Assembly (NCBI RefSeq): GCF_004134825.1 | Contig: NZ_SDPN01000016.1 | Coordinates: 1 to 64,000, forward strand | Reading direction: 5' to 3' | DNA: 64,000 nt | Origin: Agromyces albus | Lineage (GTDB): Bacteria > Actinomycetota > Actinomycetes > Actinomycetales > Microbacteriaceae | Shown here: one piece after another, positions 60,690 to 64,000 of the stretch | Position numbering within the stretch: the first letter of the stretch is position 1 | How the letters are laid out: every line of letters starts with the position of its first letter | Notes under the pieces: model-generated | What the model was told of the DNA's origin: nothing | Databases searched by the model: none | What the model saw: only the letters and a program-made list of their open reading frames with translations | Translations under genes and position numbers: made by a program

Positions 60690-61016
60690 TCAGCTCTGTA
60701 TCGGGACATGCTCGATGCCGAGCCCCGGCTGCCCATAGGTACTCAGCACCTCAGCGATCACGACGCGATGTGCACCGATCCATCGCTCGTATTGAGATTT
60801 GGCATCCTTGTGGTCGGGCATGCCTATCAGCTGCTGAAGAGCCTCCAGGCTTTCCCAGTAGTACACCTCGGAATGCAGCCCGGCCACAGGGTTGTGCCAT
60901 TCTTCTTCGCCCAGGAACCCCGGGATCTTTCGCGCACGCTCAGCGATCGTGTCGTTGAGCTGATGGAAGTCCTCGTCGTAGGTCTTCGCTTCGAAGATGA
61001 AGGTGGAGGTGTACAT
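60690..61016 (-). CDS. Antibiotic-biosynthesis-monooxygenase-like (ABM/dimeric barrel) protein
   Basis: A 108-residue dimeric alpha/beta-barrel protein. The pattern YTSTFIFEAKTYDEDFHQLND followed by ARKIPGFLGEEEW, then VYYWESLEALQQLIGMPDH, is that of the ABM family of small oxidases and heme-binding stress proteins. ATG 61016 follows AGGAGA. It stands alone on the minus strand between the dehydrogenase operon and a transporter remnant. No cofactor residue can be identified with confidence. Confidence 0.8.
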   Translation of the reverse strand: MYTSTFIFEAKTYDEDFHQLNDTIAERARKIPGFLGEEEWHNPVAGLHSEVYYWESLEALQQLIGMPDHKDAKSQYERWIGAHRVVIAEVLSTYGQPGLGIEHVPIQS

Positions 61017-61247
61017 CGTTGGTTCTCCTGTTCCCGCTTGAGAGGACTGTTGTTCCTTCGTGAGCCGGCGTGTGTCGTAGATAGTCACCAGGTGTAGGTG
61101 CAGGGCTGCCGCCGCCGAACCTGACGACGATCTCGTCGCCAAAGCCTCCCACTTTCCGACCCCATTCGCTCGCGTCGACCAGGACTTCCCCGTCGACGCT
61201 GAGAAGAGTGGCTGTGGTCCGTGTCAGCACCTTCGGAGTGCTTGGGG
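61017..61247. other. Intergenic stretch without an intact gene
   Basis: On the minus strand the frame LTRTTATLLSVDGEVLVDAS at about 61140-61225 reads like a piece of a protein but has no start, no continuation and no family I recognise. Otherwise no feature is visible. Confidence 0.35.
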
Positions 61248-61421
61248 ATGATGTTCGGCTCGACACCGACGTTCCTGCTCTTCGCCGCAATCGCCGTATC
61301 GCTGTTCTTCGTGTGGCGCGCCGTCCCCGAGACGAAGGACCGCTCGCTCGAGTAGCTCGAAGAGGTCTTCCGCACCCAGGCGATCCGTACCATCCCTCGC
61401 CGCGAGCGCCGCGGCGCCTGA
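61248..61421 (+). pseudogene. MFS transporter C-terminal remnant with internal stop
   Basis: The frame from ATG 61248 reads MMFGSTPTFLLFAAIAVSLFF and then VWRAVPETKDRSLE, the last helix and PETKxRSLEELE tail of a sugar-porter MFS protein. A TAG at 61353-61355 replaces the next codon, after which LEEVF continues in the same frame. The remaining eleven helices are gone. Confidence 0.7.
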
Positions 61422-61545
61422 GACCAACAAGATGAGGGCGCTCCAGGGTAACGCGAGGCGCCATCATCGTCAGGCAAACACTCCTACCGGAGCTGCATCG
61501 GGTCATTGTACGTTCGCCGGGCCGAGTGCGCGTCGCCCAATTAGG

Positions 61546-62142
61546 ATGCCGAGGGTGAGCAATACGCCGAACGACCTCGCCGCCGTGATCGGCTTGCGCG
61601 TCAAGGAGCGCCGCAAAGCGTTGCGATGGACGCTCGAGCGGCTGGCGGAACAAGCAGGGGTCAGTCGCCGGGTGCTCATCAACATCGAACAGGGCTCAAC
61701 CAATCCGAACATCGGCACTCTGCTCCGGGTAAGCGACGCTCTCGGCGTCGGCCTTCCAGAACTCGTCGAGCCGCCGGAGTTGGAACTAGCTCGCGTGACC
61801 CGTGACGGCGAAGGCGCGATTCTATGGACGGGCGACCATGGCGGGCGAGCTGTCTTGGTCGCTGGCACCAAGTCCCCGAACGTCGTCGAACTCTGGGAAT
61901 GGTCCCTCGGCGTGGGCGACCTGCACACCAGCGAAGCTCACATCACCGGCACTCGCGAGTTGATTCAGGTGCTCACTGGGGTCGTCGAGGTAACCGTGGG
62001 GACGGAGCGGTTCACGCTCAACCCGCGCGACGCCATCACGTTCCGCGGGGACGAGGCACATTCATACGCAAACGCAGGCGACATCGAAGCGCAGTTCGCG
62101 CTCACTGTCTTCGAGCCTGTGCCCGGGGGTGCGCACCGGTAG
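61546..62142 (+). CDS. XRE-family regulator with C-terminal cupin domain
   Basis: A 198-residue regulator. The HTH covers about 15-70 (LERLAEQAGVSRRVLINIEQG) and the cupin barrel about 110-190 (HTGTRELIQ-type: SEAHITGTRELIQVLTGVVE, then GDEAHSYANAG). ATG 61546 or GTG 61555 could be used; a TAGGAT at 61542-61547 could be a -10 giving a leaderless GTG 61555 start. A paralogue lies at 63068. It probably senses a small metabolite in the cupin and may control the adjacent exporter or dehydrogenase operon. Confidence 0.9.
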   Translation: MPRVSNTPNDLAAVIGLRVKERRKALRWTLERLAEQAGVSRRVLINIEQGSTNPNIGTLLRVSDALGVGLPELVEPPELELARVTRDGEGAILWTGDHGGRAVLVAGTKSPNVVELWEWSLGVGDLHTSEAHITGTRELIQVLTGVVEVTVGTERFTLNPRDAITFRGDEAHSYANAGDIEAQFALTVFEPVPGGAHR

Positions 62143-62258
62143 CGGACGGACGACGGTTTAGGGGCGCTGCCTGACCCGTGGTTGGCAGTGCCCCACCTGT
62201 CACCGTTGCGACAGGCGAACCCCTCGAGTATCCCCCGATACTTGGACGGGGACTCTCG

Positions 62259-62609
62259 TCACAGCTGATGCTCCTCCACACGCTCAGACTTGCCGGCGGG
62301 CACGAGCTTGAGTCCGATCACCGCAGCGATGATGCCTGCGATGAAGATGATCCGAGCAGGAGATGCCGGTTCAACGCTTGTCACCATCGCGTACGCGACA
62401 GTGAGGGCTGCGCCGATCCCGACCCACACCGCGTACGCCGTGCCGATAGGAATGGTCTTCACCGCCCACCCCAGACCACACATACTGAGAACGACGGCGA
62501 CGATGAAGACGGCGACGGCGACGGGCTGCGTGAAACCATCAGTGAGCCCGAGCGCAGTAGCCCACACCGCCTCGAACACGGCACTGATCAGCAAGACGAT
62601 CCACGGCAT
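62259..62609 (-). CDS. SMR-family efflux transporter subunit
   Basis: A 116-residue four-helix small multidrug resistance protein. Glu13 in helix 1 (SAVFEAVWATALG) is the coupling residue, and helix 3 has TAYAVWVGIGA, the form seen in SugE/Gdx-type transporters. ATG shares its A with the upstream TGA (TGATG), so it is translated with the second SMR gene. Pairs like this assemble as heterodimers. The substrate may be a quaternary amine, guanidinium-like cation or amine. Confidence 0.92.
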   Translation of the reverse strand: MPWIVLLISAVFEAVWATALGLTDGFTQPVAVAVFIVAVVLSMCGLGWAVKTIPIGTAYAVWVGIGAALTVAYAMVTSVEPASPARIIFIAGIIAAVIGLKLVPAGKSERVEEHQL

Positions 62610-62923
62610 CAGCTGACCACCTTCAGTCCGATCACGGAACCGATCAAGAGCAGTAGCAGCAAGACCCGGGCCACCGTCAAGCGCTCTTGCTTGGTCACGA
62701 AACCCCAGATCAGGGTAAGTGTTGCCCCGATCCCCACCCAGACGGCATAGGCCGTTCCCGTCGGGATCGAGTTCATCGCCCAGGCGAGCCCCACCAGGCT
62801 CGCACTCATCGACACGAAGAACAGCACACTGGGCGCCCACCGCTTGAACCCCTTAGATGCGGACAGGGCTGCCGCCCATACTGCTTCGAGCATTCCTGAC
62901 AGGATCAGGATCAACCACGCCAT
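62609..62923 (-). CDS. SMR-family efflux transporter subunit
   Basis: A 104-residue partner of the preceding subunit. Glu13 is present in SGMLEAVWAAAL, and TAYAVWVGIGATLTL in helix 3. ATG 62923 is taken because it begins the first helix; the 21 codons upstream are not hydrophobic. It is divergent from the second XRE-cupin regulator. I looked for the guanidine-I riboswitch that controls many such pairs and did not find its conserved core in the leader. Confidence 0.92.
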   Translation of the reverse strand: MAWLILILSGMLEAVWAAALSASKGFKRWAPSVLFFVSMSASLVGLAWAMNSIPTGTAYAVWVGIGATLTLIWGFVTKQERLTVARVLLLLLLIGSVIGLKVVS

Positions 62924-63032
62924 AACGGCTTCTTTCTGAGTCAGTATTGTCCAGTGCCGGTACTGCCTCCTTGTCCGCGAGCACACATGCTGCGGAGGTG
63001 AGGATAACCGGACTGCAATTCATGATGCCACA

Positions 63033-63060
63033 TTGACTGCACTTTGTAGTGCAGTATTAT
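63033..63060 (+). promoter_or_regulatory. Leaderless promoter with operator in the spacer
   Basis: -35 TTGACT (63033-63038) and -10 TATTAT (63055-63060), 16-bp spacer. The inverted repeat ACTGCACT-TTGT-AGTGCAGT (63036-63055) fills the spacer. Transcription should begin near 63067, at the GTG of the regulator, so the mRNA is leaderless and the gene is likely autoregulated. Confidence 0.75.
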
Positions 63061-63067
63061 GCACTAC

Positions 63068-63649
63068 GTGACTGATCCCACTCGCTCCCTGTCGCAGGCC
63101 ATCGGCGTGCGTGTGAAGCGCGAGAGGACCGCGCGACGGTGGACTCTCGATCGGCTCGCGGAGGCAGCCAGCGTGAGTCGCAGGATGGTCGTCAACGTCG
63201 AGAAGGGTGAGGCGAACCCGAGTGTGGCGACGCTCGTTCGCATCAGCGATGCACTGGGGATCGGCCTCCCCAGCCTTGTCGAAACTCCTGCCACGTCAGA
63301 GACGAGAATTACCCGAAACGGCGAGGGTTCCTCGCTGTGGCGGGGCCGAAAAGGCGGCCAGGGCATTCTCCTCGCGGGAGCGCAGACCCCCGAGTCGCTC
63401 GAGCTATGGGAATGGACGATGCTCCCCGATGAGGAGCACCACAGCGATCCGCATGCTGCAGGCACGCGTGAACTGCTGCAAGTTCGCGCGGGCACCGTGA
63501 GTGTCTGGTCGGGAAATCACGTGCATGCCCTCAGCGCCGGAGACGCCATCGTTTTCGCCGGCGATGCCACTCATGGCTATGCCAACACAGGCACCGAGTC
63601 GGCAGTCTTCTCGCTGGCTGTCTTCAAACCGGATTCAACCAAGAACTAA
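63068..63649 (+). CDS. XRE-family regulator with C-terminal cupin domain (paralogue)
   Basis: A 193-residue paralogue of the regulator at 61546, with the same arrangement: HTH LDRLAEAASVSRRMVVNVEKG and cupin HAAGTRELLQVRAGTVSVW, then GDATHGYANTG. GTG 63068 is preferred to ATG 63059 because the -10 element overlaps that ATG and places the transcript start at the GTG. It is divergent from the SMR pair, whose promoter region it shares, so it probably represses the exporter and itself. It is followed by the B3/B4 gene, 16 bp on. Confidence 0.9.
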   Translation: MTDPTRSLSQAIGVRVKRERTARRWTLDRLAEAASVSRRMVVNVEKGEANPSVATLVRISDALGIGLPSLVETPATSETRITRNGEGSSLWRGRKGGQGILLAGAQTPESLELWEWTMLPDEEHHSDPHAAGTRELLQVRAGTVSVWSGNHVHALSAGDAIVFAGDATHGYANTGTESAVFSLAVFKPDSTKN

Positions 63650-63665
63650 CGAAAGAGAGGCTGCT

Positions 63666-64000
63666 GTGGCAACCACGCAAGAACTCGAAGCGTACCTCGC
63701 CGACGCACACATCGCGCCAGAGGTCTTCGACCTGCGCCCGGACTACCGGGCACTGCTGCTCGCTGTCGACGGCATCGAGCCCGGTGCCAGCGACATCCGC
63801 AGCGAGACGCTCCTGCTGAAGGCGGAGAGCCACGCGGCGGCATCGCTCGCCGCCCAGGCGGTGGAAGACCTGCCTCACATCGCCGCGTGGCGTGAGGCAT
63901 ACCGGGCGTTCGGAGCGAAGCCGCAGCGTACACGCAACAGCCTCGAGGCGCTCACCCGTCGCGCCGAAAGTGGGCTGCCGCGAGTGAACCGTCTCACCGA
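63666..64000 (+). CDS. B3/B4 tRNA-binding domain protein (3' partial)
   Basis: The first 111 residues of a protein with the B3/B4 domain of phenylalanyl-tRNA synthetase beta, as found in stand-alone proteins thought to edit or bind aminoacyl-tRNA. GTG 63666 has AGAGAGG upstream. The diagnostic stretch HIAAWREAYRAFGAKPQRTR, then NSLEALTRRAESGLPRVN, is complete. The gene runs off the end of the window. It is cotranscribed with the XRE-cupin regulator, suggesting an amino-acid or analogue-related stimulus. Confidence 0.85.
   Translation, partial: MATTQELEAYLADAHIAPEVFDLRPDYRALLLAVDGIEPGASDIRSETLLLKAESHAAASLAAQAVEDLPHIAAWREAYRAFGAKPQRTRNSLEALTRRAESGLPRVNRLT

Noticed and set aside
61140-61225. 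Protein-like minus-strand frame LTRTTATLLSVDGEVLVDAS
   Set aside because: Too short, without start or recognisable family; left as unexplained intergenic sequence.
62924-63032. Guanidine-I riboswitch upstream of the SMR pair
   Set aside because: Paired SMR genes often have one, but the conserved core segments are not seen; the region holds the regulator's operator instead.
1-64000. CRISPR array, rRNA genes, intact insertion sequences
   Set aside because: No regularly spaced direct repeats, no rRNA-like sequence and no transposase gene were found. Only relics and direct repeats were seen.

Overview
This window is high-GC DNA with strong GC bias at third codon positions, frequent GTG starts, ATGA/TGATG gene overlaps and at least one apparently leaderless promoter. 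That points to an actinobacterium. The family content (ROK and LacI sugar regulators, actinobacterial-style glycosidases, a MobF relaxase of the actinobacterial TraA type) fits Micrococcales, probably Microbacteriaceae, but the species cannot be named from sequence alone.

Layout: (1) 1-2863, a siderophore-type ABC importer (two FecCD permeases and an ATPase). (2) 3019-8193, a YceI-like protein, a ROK regulator and a secreted GH3 glycosidase behind a clear promoter, ending in a 17-bp terminator stem. (3) 8410-13881, a membrane glycosyltransferase, a GNAT acetyltransferase behind an orphan operator, and an alpha-L-rhamnosidase preceded by a 37-codon leader ORF; a divergent MarR gene (14251) faces a promoter covered by two identical-architecture operators. 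(4) 15100-18216, an MFS transporter, a TetR repressor and an esterase joined by a shared operator motif. (5) 18391-23172, bracketed by identical 19-bp direct repeats: SDR, NTF2-like protein and TetR with a shared operator, then a quinone-oxidoreductase/HxlR redox pair and relics. (6) 23288-33219, an accessory block that looks like a defence island: a 1747-residue NTPase with an N-terminal winged helix and a degenerate nuclease-like domain, a perfect 27-bp palindrome, a HEPN-like protein, a DUF4238 protein and three unknowns.

(7) 33459-48936, a plant cell-wall polysaccharide locus: a GH28-like/ricin protein, GH127, GH51, a uronate-dehydrogenase-like SDR, an enolase-superfamily dehydratase, an ABC sugar importer, ROK and LacI regulators and GH43. 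ABC uptake, arabinofuranosidases and uronate oxidation/dehydration suggest use of pectin, arabinan and rhamnogalacturonan fragments. LacI and ROK palindromes sit at the operon fronts.

(8) 48997-57721, a decayed integrative element: alcohol dehydrogenase and integrase remnants, a charged repeat protein, two small proteins and a MobF relaxase. Inserted exactly at the relaxase 3' end, between two 116-bp direct repeats, is one opposite-strand gene encoding a GHKL ATPase fused to a Shedu-like PD-(D/E)XK nuclease. This is the best candidate for an undescribed cargo defence gene. (9) 57948-64000, a homoserine-dehydrogenase/aldehyde-dehydrogenase operon, a monooxygenase-like protein, an MFS remnant, two paralogous XRE-cupin regulators around a paired SMR exporter, and a B3/B4-domain gene cut by the window end.
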